64,000 nt of DNA from Microvirga guangxiensis. Lineage in GTDB: Bacteria > Pseudomonadota > Alphaproteobacteria > Rhizobiales > Beijerinckiaceae. A program made the translations under genes and the position numbers. Positions 1 through 8,432 of this stretch are shown here, piece after piece (position 1 is the first letter of the stretch; each line of letters starts with the position of its first letter). Where the stretch lies: contig NZ_FMVJ01000013.1 in assembly GCF_900102135.1 (NCBI RefSeq), positions 62,001 through 126,000 of the forward strand. The letters are read 5' to 3'. The notes under the pieces were generated by a model that did no database searches, had not been told where the DNA came from, and was given only the letters and a program-made list of their open reading frames with translations.

Positions 1-1
1 C

Positions 2-277
2 AAGGCGCCTCTTGATGCAGAGGACGCGCTGACTGTCCATGACCTGCAGTCTGCACAAGCTAGCGGCATGAAGGTCAAGTCTCGGAAGCCACATAAGAAG
101 GCCGCTGGAGCTGTTGAGCAGGAGATAGCATCCGGGGCCATTCCAGAGGCAGAAATGCCTGCACCATCAGTGAAGTCGAAGGTCGCCCAGCGCGGGATAA
201 CGAGGCGTCTGGCCGCCGCGGCTCAACTCCCGCGCCATGAACGCTGGAAGGGGCGGCTTCATCCCGCGGCCCGGTAA
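2..277 (+). CDS. C-terminal part of an unrecognised protein (cut by window edge)
   Basis: An open frame runs from the window edge without a stop, so the real start may lie outside; an internal ATG is at 68. The product is basic and low in complexity (Lys, Ala and Arg rich) and ends in the segment PRHERWKGRLHPAAR. I do not recognise the family. No good ribosome binding site precedes the internal ATG, which favours a truncated C-terminus over a 69-residue gene. The region just downstream is full of gene remnants, so this could itself be a fragment. Confidence 0.35.
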   Translation, partial: KAPLDAEDALTVHDLQSAQASGMKVKSRKPHKKAAGAVEQEIASGAIPEAEMPAPSVKSKVAQRGITRRLAAAAQLPRHERWKGRLHPAAR

Positions 278-282
278 GTTCA

Positions 283-747
283 TTACCCTGTCGGTTTCAT
301 ATCCTCACCTCGCAACGCCGCAACGACATCAGACGGTGGTACGCCGTGATGCCACAGGACATAAACGGTGCGGTAGCGCGGCGGCGCTAAGCCAGCAGCC
401 TGGCACGCCGCAACAGCCTGATCATGCGCCCTGCGGATGCTGCCAAACGGCGCTCTGTCACCCTGTTTCCAAGCCGAGGAGCGACAGCTCAGAATGGCCC
501 GCCAGATGATCACCTGTTTCAGGTGCGGAAATTTGCGGCCTTTGCGTGTGGTCTTTGGCCTGGAAGCCGGTCTCGGCAAATCTTTCACGCGTCCTCGCGC
601 CAGTGCGAAGCGACGCCGGAGGGCGCGGTGGAGCAGATCGTGTCCGTCATCATTCGGATCTGCACCACGCTGCTCGGCATCGCGCAAGGCTGTCCTCAAT
701 CGTGCGATTCGCCAGGCCGGAATGGTTTCGAAGGGCGCAGCGTTCAT
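283..747 (-). CDS. Hypothetical protein, 154 aa, doubtful
   Basis: An open frame of 154 codons, rich in Arg and Ala, with no recognisable domain, signal peptide or membrane segment. The C-terminal third (AACQAAGLAPPRYRTVYVLW and following) looks more protein-like than the middle. It may be an intact orphan gene or a frame left in a decayed region: the next 900 bases upstream on the same strand are demonstrably pseudogenes. No family assigned. Confidence 0.25.
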   Translation of the reverse strand: MNAAPFETIPAWRIARLRTALRDAEQRGADPNDDGHDLLHRALRRRFALARGRVKDLPRPASRPKTTRKGRKFPHLKQVIIWRAILSCRSSAWKQGDRAPFGSIRRAHDQAVAACQAAGLAPPRYRTVYVLWHHGVPPSDVVAALRGEDMKPTG

Positions 748-920
748 CTCATTCCACCTTGGGATCGGTGCTCTCCTACTATGCAGTAGGGAAATGGCTC
801 CATCCCCAGTTTCTACTCAACTGCCGCCGGGCTATTCTCGCTCATGCTGTGGCTGCGGTTGCCCGGTAACACGCTCCCACCAGGTATCAGCCCGTGCCTC
901 AAACGTCTGACCGGCCCGGC

Positions 921-1244
921 CATACCGATACCACGGCAGGCCGAGTTGGATTTCGGTGCCCGGGCGATGTGCAGAGCTGCATGCGCTAGCACGATCTAGG
1001 CTTCTGGGTAGCCGACGTGCTGGACAGCCGTGAGAGCAGCTGCCGCGGTTTGCAGAGCTGTGTTGTCGGCAAGCCCGACATCCTCAGAGGCATGGATGAG
1101 AATGCGCCGGGCGATGAGGCGGGGCTACTCGCCGGAATGGATCAGGCGAGCCAGCCAGTAGAGGGTGGCGTCCGGATCCGACCCGCGCATCGATTTGATG
1201 AATGCCGAGATCGTGTCGTAGTGATAATCACCCTTGCGGTCGAA
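921..1244 (-). pseudogene. rarA: Remnant of rarA (mgsA), AAA ATPase C-terminal part
   Basis: Read on the minus strand, about 100 codons match the C-terminal domain of the replication-associated recombination ATPase RarA/MgsA. Recognisable pieces in order are [45 protein letters not shown] and AALHIARAPKSNS. Two in-frame stops interrupt it, one after the residues IHSGE and one just before IVLAHAALH. The ATPase core (Walker motifs) is absent, so this is a dead fragment. Its upstream edge abuts a maleylacetate reductase fragment at about 1244, showing an old deletion or recombination joint. The family match is from memory of the conserved RarA C-terminus. Confidence 0.75.
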
Positions 1245-1652
1245 GGGTGGTCTCGCCCAAAATCGGCGTCATCTCCGATCCGGCATAGGTGGTCGGCAGC
1301 ACGATCTGGGGCAGATCCGTGCGCAGCGCGATCGCTTTGCCAAGCTCGGTTGTCGAGCCGCCGCTGACCGCCACGACGGCATCGGCCTGCAACTCCTGCA
1401 CGACCTCCAAGGTCTTGTCGGTCGCCTTGACGGGCGTGTGCATGACCGTCCCGGCATGGGCCCCGACGGCCAGGTCGCCCAGCAGGGCGGCGACCCGGCG
1501 GGCCTGCGCCTCGCCTCGGCCGGGCGTCGAGAGGACGAGAACCCTGCGCACACCCAGGCGCTCGGCATCTCTCCGGAGCGGCGCGACGGTGCCTGAGCCG
1601 GCCTCGAATACACCGGCACCGCCCCGCTAAAATCGGCCTCAACCAACGTCAC
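1245..1652 (-). pseudogene. Remnant of maleylacetate reductase (iron-type alcohol dehydrogenase family)
   Basis: Minus-strand frame with the N-terminal nucleotide-binding part of maleylacetate reductase: RRVLVLSTPG, then AVSGGSTTELGKAIALRT and [16 protein letters not shown], the glycine-rich NAD(P)H-binding segment and its conserved follow-on. The first residues lie in another frame, an in-frame stop is present near 1628, and the protein ends abruptly after the GET motif where rarA-derived sequence begins. The whole metal-binding C-terminal domain is missing. An intact enzyme would reduce maleylacetate to 3-oxoadipate in chlorocatechol or resorcinol breakdown; this copy cannot. Confidence 0.75.
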
Positions 1653-1723
1653 GGAGGGACGTCGTGCCTGCTGTCGTCTGGTGCTTACTCTGAACCGTCA
1701 AGCCGAGCGGGATCTCTGCTCAT

Positions 1724-2401
1724 TCAACCATACAGTGTTGAACAGGCGCTCTCAGGCGTCTTCCAGGACACGTATGTGACATAGCCAAAGCTCAGGAAGA
1801 GGAAAGTCAATGTTTTTTGGGTCGCGATCTGCATTGCTTTGGGGTGCCGCGTGACAGGGTCGTATTCCAACGAGCAACTCTGTCCGGTCTGATCCGGTTT
1901 CGTCTCGGCCCACATCAACTCGATCCTGATCTGTCCGGGCGTATGAGTGACCGTATAGCCGCCGATTTTGTGAGACTGCGGGGTGTTGAGGGTCAGACTC
2001 TTTTCAGTGCGATCACCTTCCAGTTTTACATCGCCGATCCCCGCCGCATGTCCCTTCACATCAGGACCTTTCCCTGAGAACCGGCCAATAAATGATACCC
2101 GTGCCCGCGGAGCGACCGGGATCAAATCAATGAGGCGACGTGCTGCGTCGGCTGGAAATTTGTCCCCGTCAGCGACGAGGCAATCAATCAGAGAGTTGGC
2201 TTCCAAGCGGGCTTGTGTGTCGATCATTTTGGTCGGGCGCTCCAAAGAAGGCATTTCCTGCAGCTTGCCAGTTTCACTCTGGGACGAATGTGCCTCACAG
2301 AAACGGGCTGGCTTGCTGCTCCAAAGGTGGTCTCCTAAAACCACGATATGGACCATACCAAGGATCACTAATAGGAAATTTGGTCGGAATATCAGCCGCA
2401 T
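1724..2401 (-). CDS. Membrane-anchored hypothetical protein
   Basis: About 225 residues from the ATG at 2401, chosen because it places a hydrophobic stretch (LLVILGMVHIVVLG) at the N-terminus as a signal anchor; the open frame itself extends 27 codons further upstream. The rest is soluble and probably periplasmic, with a beta-rich central part (GGYTVTHTPGQIRIELMWAE). A second hydrophobic patch lies near the C-terminus (LTFLFLSFGYVTYVSW). I do not recognise the family. It is convergent with nothing and stands alone between remnants and the protease gene. Confidence 0.5.
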   Translation of the reverse strand: MRLIFRPNFLLVILGMVHIVVLGDHLWSSKPARFCEAHSSQSETGKLQEMPSLERPTKMIDTQARLEANSLIDCLVADGDKFPADAARRLIDLIPVAPRARVSFIGRFSGKGPDVKGHAAGIGDVKLEGDRTEKSLTLNTPQSHKIGGYTVTHTPGQIRIELMWAETKPDQTGQSCSLEYDPVTRHPKAMQIATQKTLTFLFLSFGYVTYVSWKTPESACSTLYG

Positions 2402-2621
2402 GATCCTGAGATCACAGGATTCGTGCAGCAGCTGGCAGCCTATGGGCTGCCTCTCAGCCAGATCAAGAATCTGATTAAGCAACTCGTGAAAAGCAAGCTC
2501 GCGGAACTACACGAGCAGGACAGCGGCTCGTCGGATTTGAGTAGACCAACCCGTCTCCGCAGTTGTTCTGAGTTGACAGGTCAGCAGTGGGTTGGCTGAG
2601 TAGCGACTGCCGGGGGGTGCC

Positions 2622-4481
2622 ATGCGTTTTGTTTTCATTGCCGCTAGCGTTGCGATCTGTGCGCTTAGTTCATCGGCCTTAGCCGGTTCCTTCACACTCT
2701 CGGGTGACGCTCGCTGGGTTGCTTTGGCGAGCAGACAGAGCCTCGATGAAGCCATCGGCGTCGCCCACGCATACCGGTGGCGCTTTCCGACCGTGCGGGT
2801 TATGCAGGCGACGAACGGATGGTACGCCATTGTCGCCGGACCAGAGCGCATTCCGAACCCCCGGGCTTACAAGGAAGCGCTGGTCCGCACGGGCGAAATC
2901 CCCGGCGACACTATCATCACCAGAGGACAAGGCTATGTCGCCGAGGTGTGGAAGCCTTCGACCTTCAAGCCTTTGATCCAGGCAAAGTACGATGGCGCGA
3001 AGCAGGTCAATCTGCGCTCCGGCGAACTAGTGCTCAATGTATCGAGCCTTGCAAATGGAACGGAGAGCGGACGCTTCCCCGTCCTGTCCGGGGCCGTGAA
3101 CGGTCGCGTCGCCTTCACGGCGCGCCTTGAAGAAAGCTCGAACGAGGTGCCGAATGCCGAGGTCTCCGTCGTGCGCCTCGACCCCTCAAGCGTAGAGCCC
3201 CAGGTCGTCTTTTCGTCCTTCTGGGGCGGCGCGCATTGCTGCACTGTGACCAAGATCGCCACGAAGGTTGGCAACGAGTGGCGTGTTGTCCAGGGCAAGA
3301 CCATCGACGGGGACGGCGGCTACACCTTCGATGACATCGACGGCGATGGCGCAGCAGAACTGCTGAGCATCGACCAGAGCTTCCTCTACACCTTCGCGCC
3401 GTATGCGGGATCCTGGGCACCTGAGAGCATTTCGAAGCTTTCCGGTGACCGTCTCATTGATGTGACGGCGCACCCGGCCTTCCGTCCCTACATGCGCCAG
3501 GAACTCTACCGGATCGAGTATCTCGCCAGCAGGGAGCCGAGCCTGTGGCGCTCGAACGGGTTCCTAGCAGCTTGGGTGGCGACAAAAGCCATTGTGGGCG
3601 AGTTCGACGATGGCTGGAACCGGATGCTGCCCCTGTACGACCGGGGCACCGATTGGCCGCTGACCGAGTGCACGGTGGCGAGGGTGGGCGGATCCTGTCC
3701 GGACGGAAAGGAGCGCACCATCGAGTTCCCGGTAGCCCTCCGCAAGCACCTCGAGGAGGAGGGATACATTCCGAGAATTGCCCCGGCTTCCCAGCCGGAA
3801 AGTGTTGCGGTCGCGCGACCCACCCCTGTCGCACCAAACGCGGCACCGAAGGAGGAGAAGCGTACGTCCTCGGGGACAGGCTTCTTCGTCACCCGGGAGG
3901 GGCATGTCGTCACGAACAACCACGTGATCGAGGGTTGCACTTCCGTCCAGATCAAGCCCTCCAACGGTTCGCCCCTTTCTGCGAGGATCCTGGCCCAAGA
4001 CACGACCAATGACCTGGCACTGCTGAAGGCCGAACGATCGTCGGACAAGTTCGCGACTGTCCGAGCAGGCGTTCGTCTAGGGGAAGCCGTTGCGGCCTTC
4101 GGTTTTCCGCTCAACAGTGTCCTGGCGAGTTCAGGCAATTTCACCCTCGGCAACGTGACCGCGCTGGCCGGCATTGGGGACGATAGTCGCTTTCTCCAGA
4201 TCTCAACTCCGGTTCAGCCAGGGAACAGCGGTGGGCCACTGCTGGATGAGAGCGGTAATGTCGTCGGCGTGGTGACATCCAAGCTCAACGCCCTCAAAAC
4301 AGTAGTTGCCATTGGGGATGTCCCCCAGAATGTGAACTTCGCCATCAAGGCAGGAGCGCTGGCCACATTCTTGGAGAGCGCTCGGGTTGAGGTGCCAGCT
4401 GCCTCTCATGCGTCACGCCTCTCGCCGCCCGATCTAGCCGATATAGCCAGCGGCATCAGCGTGCTCGTCAGATGTGACTGA
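2622..4481 (+). CDS. Secreted trypsin-like serine protease with SPOR-like N-terminal region
   Basis: 619 residues. A Sec signal peptide (residues 1 to about 21, ending SSALAG) is followed by a SPOR-like segment (WVALASRQSLDEAIGVAHAY to WYAIVAGP). The middle region contains a DIDGDGAAELLSID calcium-loop-like motif. A C-terminal HtrA/trypsin-type protease domain runs from about 420 to 600. The catalytic triad is visible: His434 in TNNHVIEG, Asp464 in TTNDLALLK and Ser536 in PGNSGGPLL. No PDZ domain follows, unlike DegP. Expected location is the periplasm or outside the cell. Neighbours give no substrate clue; it is a monocistronic plus-strand gene. The family is certain; the substrate is unknown. 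Confidence 0.85.
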   Translation: MRFVFIAASVAICALSSSALAGSFTLSGDARWVALASRQSLDEAIGVAHAYRWRFPTVRVMQATNGWYAIVAGPERIPNPRAYKEALVRTGEIPGDTIITRGQGYVAEVWKPSTFKPLIQAKYDGAKQVNLRSGELVLNVSSLANGTESGRFPVLSGAVNGRVAFTARLEESSNEVPNAEVSVVRLDPSSVEPQVVFSSFWGGAHCCTVTKIATKVGNEWRVVQGKTIDGDGGYTFDDIDGDGAAELLSIDQSFLYTFAPYAGSWAPESISKLSGDRLIDVTAHPAFRPYMRQELYRIEYLASREPSLWRSNGFLAAWVATKAIVGEFDDGWNRMLPLYDRGTDWPLTECTVARVGGSCPDGKERTIEFPVALRKHLEEEGYIPRIAPASQPESVAVARPTPVAPNAAPKEEKRTSSGTGFFVTREGHVVTNNHVIEGCTSVQIKPSNGSPLSARILAQDTTNDLALLKAERSSDKFATVRAGVRLGEAVAAFGFPLNSVLASSGNFTLGNVTALAGIGDDSRFLQISTPVQPGNSGGPLLDESGNVVGVVTSKLNALKTVVAIGDVPQNVNFAIKAGALATFLESARVEVPAASHASRLSPPDLADIASGISVLVRCD

Positions 4482-4580
4482 GAGGCTAGTCCATTGATCG
4501 CTCTCGGAGACGAACACATGCGGGCACCGAGCCGACCGGGGTGTGGGCAACACGAATATCTTCGTGACCTCCCGAAGAGG

Positions 4581-4814
4581 TCATGAGACCGCCCTGAATC
4601 TCTCGAAAGCCGTGATCCGTTGAGAAAACGGCTCCACGTCCCGGCGGTAGATCTCCTGCCGCAGGAACTTCATCTCCGCCTCATACGTATCCTCGGCAAT
4701 CTCGATGAACCAGGACTTGGGACGGCCGTTCGTGCCATCGTTCCAGCGGTAACCCCGCTTCTTGAGGTTGTCCTTCATGTCGAAGGGCGAGCCTTCCACA
4801 GCAAGGGTGATGTG
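4581..4814 (-). pseudogene. C-terminal remnant of a DnaQ-like 3'-5' exonuclease
   Basis: About 77 codons resembling the conserved tail found in rhizobial 3'-5' exonuclease proteins: EGSPFDMKDNLKKRGYRWND, GRPKSWFIE, FLRQEIYRRDVEPFSQRITA and FERF. An in-frame stop lies just upstream and there is no exonuclease domain, so this is a leftover tail. It might be read as a small protein from a GTG at 4799, but no ribosome binding site supports that. Its upstream edge coincides with a dispersed repeat copy beginning at 4808. The family call rests on the tail only. Confidence 0.5.
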
Positions 4815-4910
4815 GGGAGCATCGGATCAGGAGCAACATCCGAAAGGCAATAAACCCCGGACCCTTAGAAACCACAACTCTACGTCCGTGGGTGACCCAG
4901 TCCGGACATT
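4808..4910. repeat. Dispersed intergenic repeat, type I, copy 1
   Basis: About 100 bases that reappear with roughly four-fifths identity by eye at 55298-55396. Shared blocks include GGAGCAAC.TCCGAA.GGCA, CTCTACGTCCGTGGG and a terminal CGGAC.TT. It is non-coding and ends in the same TGACCCA..CCGGAC core seen in the type II and III repeats. Confidence 0.65.
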
Positions 4911-5057
4911 ACCTGGCTGGTTCAATCCCATTCACAAGGTAAGGCTCCCACTCGCCCTGGAGACACGCGCCCCAGGGCCCGAAAAGTGTGCGTCTGGCTG
5001 CGCTTGGCTGTATACTGGGCTTCACACTCAGCGTTCGTTGGCTCCGGACATAGGAGG

Positions 5058-6026
5058 ATGCCAACGCGCCTCTGCACGAGTGCTCTCACCTGTCTCGCCG
5101 CGATCAGCTTCTCTGCATCGGCCGTTGCTCAATCTTCCATCAGCTATTCCAGGATCGGCTTGCTCGCATAGGATACCTGCGAGATGCCGGACCTGATCGC
5201 TGGCCTGAAGGACCTAGGCCGCAAGCCGGGTGAGGACATTGTCATTGAGTGCCCTTTGACAGGGAAACGGTATGAAGGCCTGGCACCGGCAATGTCTGAC
5301 CTAGTGAAGCTGCCAGTTGATGTGCTTGTCTCAGAATCTGAGCCCGCCGGGCATATCGCACGGTCGGTGCCCCAAACTGTTCCGAACGTCACGATCTTGA
5401 GCGGAGACCCAGTTGGCTCCGGACTGGCCCAAAGCCTCGCAAAGCCGGGAGGCAATCTAACAGGCTTGACCTATTACGCCACCGAGCTGGATGGCAAGCG
5501 CTCGGAACTGCTCAAGGACATGATCCCAGGGATCTCATCCGTTGGTGTGTTGGCGAACCCGGATGTGTCCTATCTCCCCTTCGAGACGGACACACGCAAC
5601 GCCGCCAAACTCCTTGGTATCATGCTCGTTGTGCGCCAAGTGCAGGAGCCGAGCGCACTGGATGGCGCCATTCATCAGATGAAGGCTGAGGGCGCGCAGG
5701 CTTTCTTTGTTCTTCCCGACGTTATGTTTGCCTCTGAGGCCAAGCACGTTGCCGATGGAGCTCTGGCCGAACAGCTACCTCTGATGTCTTGCGGCGCCTG
5801 GTTCACGGAACTGGGCGGTCTCATTGCGTATCCGGCAGATTATGCGAGCCTAATCCGCCGCCTCGCTCTCTATGTTGACAGGATCCTGAAAGGTGCTCAT
5901 CCGGGCGATATTCCGATTGAAAAGGTAACCCGTTTTGAGCTGTCCCTCAATCTGCGGATGGCTCGCACCATTGGAGTGACGAGCCCGCCCAAACTACTCA
6001 TGCGGACTGACAAAGTGATTGAATGA
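5058..6026 (+). pseudogene. ABC transporter substrate-binding protein (TrpX/DUF534 type) with in-frame stop
   Basis: A signal peptide (MPTRLCTSALTCLAAISFSA) begins at an ATG directly abutting AGGAGG at 5058. It leads to RIGLLA, then a TAG stop at 5169-5171, and the same frame resumes as the complete mature domain (DLIAGLKDLGRKPGEDIVIE to LMRTDKVIE, 5184-6026). The family is the periplasmic binding protein superfamily that usually begins 'IG(F/W)L' followed by a GL.(D/E)LGY.(E/P)G segment; here a few residues around the stop are also missing. No permease or ATPase gene lies nearby. Either it is an inactivated gene, or a leaderless cytoplasmic form starts at 5184. Inactivation is more likely. 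Confidence 0.7.
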
Positions 6027-6511
6027 ACTCAGTGCGACCTCTGGGGCGCAACATCCGTATTCGAGTGGTAACCCGACCTCTTGTTTCGTACTAAGTCGCG
6101 CTGATCGACCATGTGGGTTAGCTGGAGCGAGAATGACGTGCTGCTTGTGGGGCACCGCTACTGCCCAGGGTAGGAGGCCGCCATTGCTGGTCGATCGTCA
6201 TGTAAGAGATCGGAGAGCATGAGGTTTCGTGGGGCAGCTCCTATCGATGGGCAGGTAAACGCGTCGAGATGACGGGCACTTGAAACAGATCAACAACTTG
6301 GTGCCCCGCAAATCCTTATGCCCTCCCAGAGGCAAGGGCAGGTCACTGCCGACAAGCAGACCATCAATGCAAGTTAGAGGACCCCGAGGAGACCTTCAGG
6401 TGTTCCACTTCTGACTTGTGTGGGGTCCGGCACTGAGCAGGGCACGTGTCGTCTCGCCGTCGTGGCCGGCAGGACGACACTCTGTTCAAGAGTTTCAGTG
6501 AGGGGAGGCTC
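6027..6511. other. Gene-free stretch
   Basis: About 480 bases between the substrate-binding pseudogene and the end of the glutathione S-transferase gene. Both strands carry only short frames with no recognisable protein. No repeat of the types seen elsewhere in this window was noticed here. Confidence 0.4.
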
Positions 6512-7159
6512 TCACGCCGCCTGCCCAGCCTTCTGCACCATCATCGTCTCGATCTGCTCGTCCGCACGTTTCGCGGCGGGGCGATGGACGTGCGCTTCGA
6601 TATAGGCCTCGAAGGTGCGGCGCTTCTCGATCATGCCCGACACCATGCCCCATTGCAGTTGGCTGGTGAGGAGGACATCGGCGGCCGTGAAGCGGTCGCC
6701 TGCCACATAGATGCGGCCCTTGAGCCAAGCGGAGAGCGAGTCGAGTACCCGCGCATAGGAGCCGTAGCCGAAGCTCATTTCCTGATCGAGAGAAGGATTC
6801 CAGCCGGTCAGGTGGTTGGTGGCGGCGGGCTCCAGGCAGCCGGCGGTGAAGAAGAGCCAGCGGTAATAGTCGCCGCGATGTTTTGGCTCCGGCGCAAGGC
6901 CCGCCTCGGGGAAGGCGTCAGCCAGATAGGCGCAGATGGCGGCGGCCTCCGTCACGACGACCCCGCCGTGCTGGATCGCCGGCACCTTGCCCATGGGATT
7001 GACGGCGAGGTATTCCGGCGTCTTCATCGTGGTCCCATATTCCAGCACCCTGAGGGTGTAGGGACAGCCGATCTCCTCCAGCATCCAGTGCACGATGTTC
7101 CCGCGCGATTGCGGATTGGTGTAGAAGACGAGGTCTGCGCTCTTGATATCCTGACTCAT
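6512..7159 (-). CDS. Glutathione S-transferase (internal start within the fused frame)
   Basis: 215 residues from the ATG at 7159, preceded by GGGAGACACCC, a good ribosome binding site. The N-terminal thioredoxin-fold domain runs from VFYTNPQSRGNIVHWMLEE to VNPMGKVPAIQHGGVVVTEA, containing the cis-Pro (KVPAI) and the glutathione-binding E-A/S segment (TEAAAICAYLAD). The helical C-terminal domain follows (VAGDRFTAADVLL). The family detoxifies electrophiles with glutathione. Being in frame with the upstream regulator, it may be produced both as a free enzyme and as part of the fusion. Such a regulator-enzyme pairing suggests local control of the transferase by the WYL protein. Confidence 0.75.
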   Translation of the reverse strand: MSQDIKSADLVFYTNPQSRGNIVHWMLEEIGCPYTLRVLEYGTTMKTPEYLAVNPMGKVPAIQHGGVVVTEAAAICAYLADAFPEAGLAPEPKHRGDYYRWLFFTAGCLEPAATNHLTGWNPSLDQEMSFGYGSYARVLDSLSAWLKGRIYVAGDRFTAADVLLTSQLQWGMVSGMIEKRRTFEAYIEAHVHRPAAKRADEQIETMMVQKAGQAA

Positions 7160-7894
7160 GGGTGTCTCCCTAGTGCGGTGTGAACAGGGGACTGAATAGC
7201 GTGTGCTGCTGTCAGATTCTGGCAGTAGCGTTTTCTGCCATTCTTTCATGAGATGACGGCGCGGCCGGGGCAGGCGTTCGGGCAGGATTTCCGCCGCCTC
7301 GATCCGGTCAGTGCGGAAATGCCGAAAGCTTCCCCGCAACTCGCACCAGGCCACCAACACGCGGGTCGATTCGAAGAACCCGATCGACACGGGCCAGATG
7401 ATCCGCTTGGAGCGCGCGCCCTTTTCGTCGGTGTAGCGGATGGACAGCTTCCGGCTTTCGCTCAGCGCACGCCGGAGCAGCGCAAGATCAATGGGCTGCG
7501 GTCGGTCCCAGCCATGACCGATCACAAGAGCGTCGTCCTCCATGCGCTCGCGCAGGTCAGCGGGAAGCACGGCGGCGACTTTGGCCATGACGTTGCGTGC
7601 CGCCTGTCCCATCCCCTCATCGGTGCGCCGCCCGACCCATTGCAGGCCGAGCGCCAGCGCCTCGATCTCCTGGGCGGAGAACATGAGAGGAGGGAGCAGG
7701 AAGCCGGGCTTTAACACATAGCCGAGCCCCGGCTCGCCCTCGATCTGCGCGCCCATGGCCTGAAGCGAGGCGATGTCACGATAGAGCGTGCGCAGCGAAA
7801 TCCCTGCCTCCCGTGCCAGCACCGCCCCGCTCACCGGGCGACGGTGACGGCGAAGGATTTGCAAGAGATCGAAAAGGCGTTCGGCACGTGACAT
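6512..7894 (-). CDS. WYL-domain transcriptional regulator fused in frame to a glutathione S-transferase
   Basis: One uninterrupted 460-codon frame. Residues 1-55 form a DeoR/YafY-type helix-turn-helix (LAREAGISLRTLYRDIASLQ). Residues about 60-215 are the WYL sensor domain (LLPPLMFSAQEIEALALGLQ; LSIRYTDEKGARSKRIIWP; FRHFRTDRIEAAEILPERLP). About 30 linker residues follow (RTRETP at their end), then a complete glutathione S-transferase (residues 246-460). Regulators of this group normally stop shortly after the RPRRHLMKEWQ region, and the transferase has its own start and ribosome binding site, so the fusion probably arose by loss of the regulator's stop codon. Whether a 51-kDa fusion, a separate transferase, or both are made cannot be told from sequence. 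Confidence 0.7.
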   Translation of the reverse strand: MSRAERLFDLLQILRRHRRPVSGAVLAREAGISLRTLYRDIASLQAMGAQIEGEPGLGYVLKPGFLLPPLMFSAQEIEALALGLQWVGRRTDEGMGQAARNVMAKVAAVLPADLRERMEDDALVIGHGWDRPQPIDLALLRRALSESRKLSIRYTDEKGARSKRIIWPVSIGFFESTRVLVAWCELRGSFRHFRTDRIEAAEILPERLPRPRRHLMKEWQKTLLPESDSSTRYSVPCSHRTRETPMSQDIKSADLVFYTNPQSRGNIVHWMLEEIGCPYTLRVLEYGTTMKTPEYLAVNPMGKVPAIQHGGVVVTEAAAICAYLADAFPEAGLAPEPKHRGDYYRWLFFTAGCLEPAATNHLTGWNPSLDQEMSFGYGSYARVLDSLSAWLKGRIYVAGDRFTAADVLLTSQLQWGMVSGMIEKRRTFEAYIEAHVHRPAAKRADEQIETMMVQKAGQAA

Positions 7895-8260
7895 GCGTCG
7901 ACCTTAGCACGGGAGGCTGACGGATTATGACAGTAGGGTTGGGATATGCTGTGGGTGAGGGGAGCGTGGGAGGCCGTTACGGAGGAGGTATGGAGGCGTC
8001 TGCGCCCTGCTGAACACCACCCAGCAGCTTGGTGTGCCCCTACTGCCTCTGCTGCCGGACGCCCGACACTATTGGAGATCGATTGATCCTCGAAACACTG
8101 GACCGCAGCATCCGCTGTGTGTTGGCGACCAGCTACGAGCAATGGGCGCTGCCGGAGACCTGCAAGGACCTACACGCTGCGATACGCTCGTGGACCTGGG
8201 TCACCGCACACATGCCCTCTTCGAGTGAGGCCGCCCTAGCAGACTAGCCCTAGGCCGGAA
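7895..8260. other. Gene-free stretch upstream of the WYL regulator
   Basis: Holds the promoter side of the minus-strand WYL regulator. Short plus-strand frames around 8029-8247 have no recognisable family, no ribosome binding site and poor codon pattern, and I treat them as non-coding. Confidence 0.4.
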
Positions 8261-8368
8261 GGACCGCTGTTGGTACGCCTGAGACCTCAGCCAGAAGGCA
8301 GCAATCCTCGTTGAACCGGACGCTGCGAAAGCGCAGGAAATCTCGGTTCCTGACCCAATCCGGACTTT
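8261..8368. repeat. Dispersed intergenic repeat, type II, copy 1
   Basis: About 105 bases matching 42716-42812 closely (TGGTACGCCTGAGACCT.AG, CCAGAAG.CAGCAATCCTCG, CTCGGTTCCTGACCC). It is more loosely related to 12931-13020 and 37231-37321. It ends in TGACCCAATCCGGACTTT. Confidence 0.7.
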
Positions 8369-8432
8369 ACGCCCTAATGTAAGTTTGTCCGCAGTGGCGT
8401 GTCTGTGATGTGAGCCGCATCAGAGGAATGTC

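Noticed and set aside
4954..4978. Hairpin GCCCTGG/CCAGGGC upstream of the binding-protein pseudogene
   Set aside because: Short stem without a T-run or conserved context; not distinguishable from chance in GC-rich sequence.
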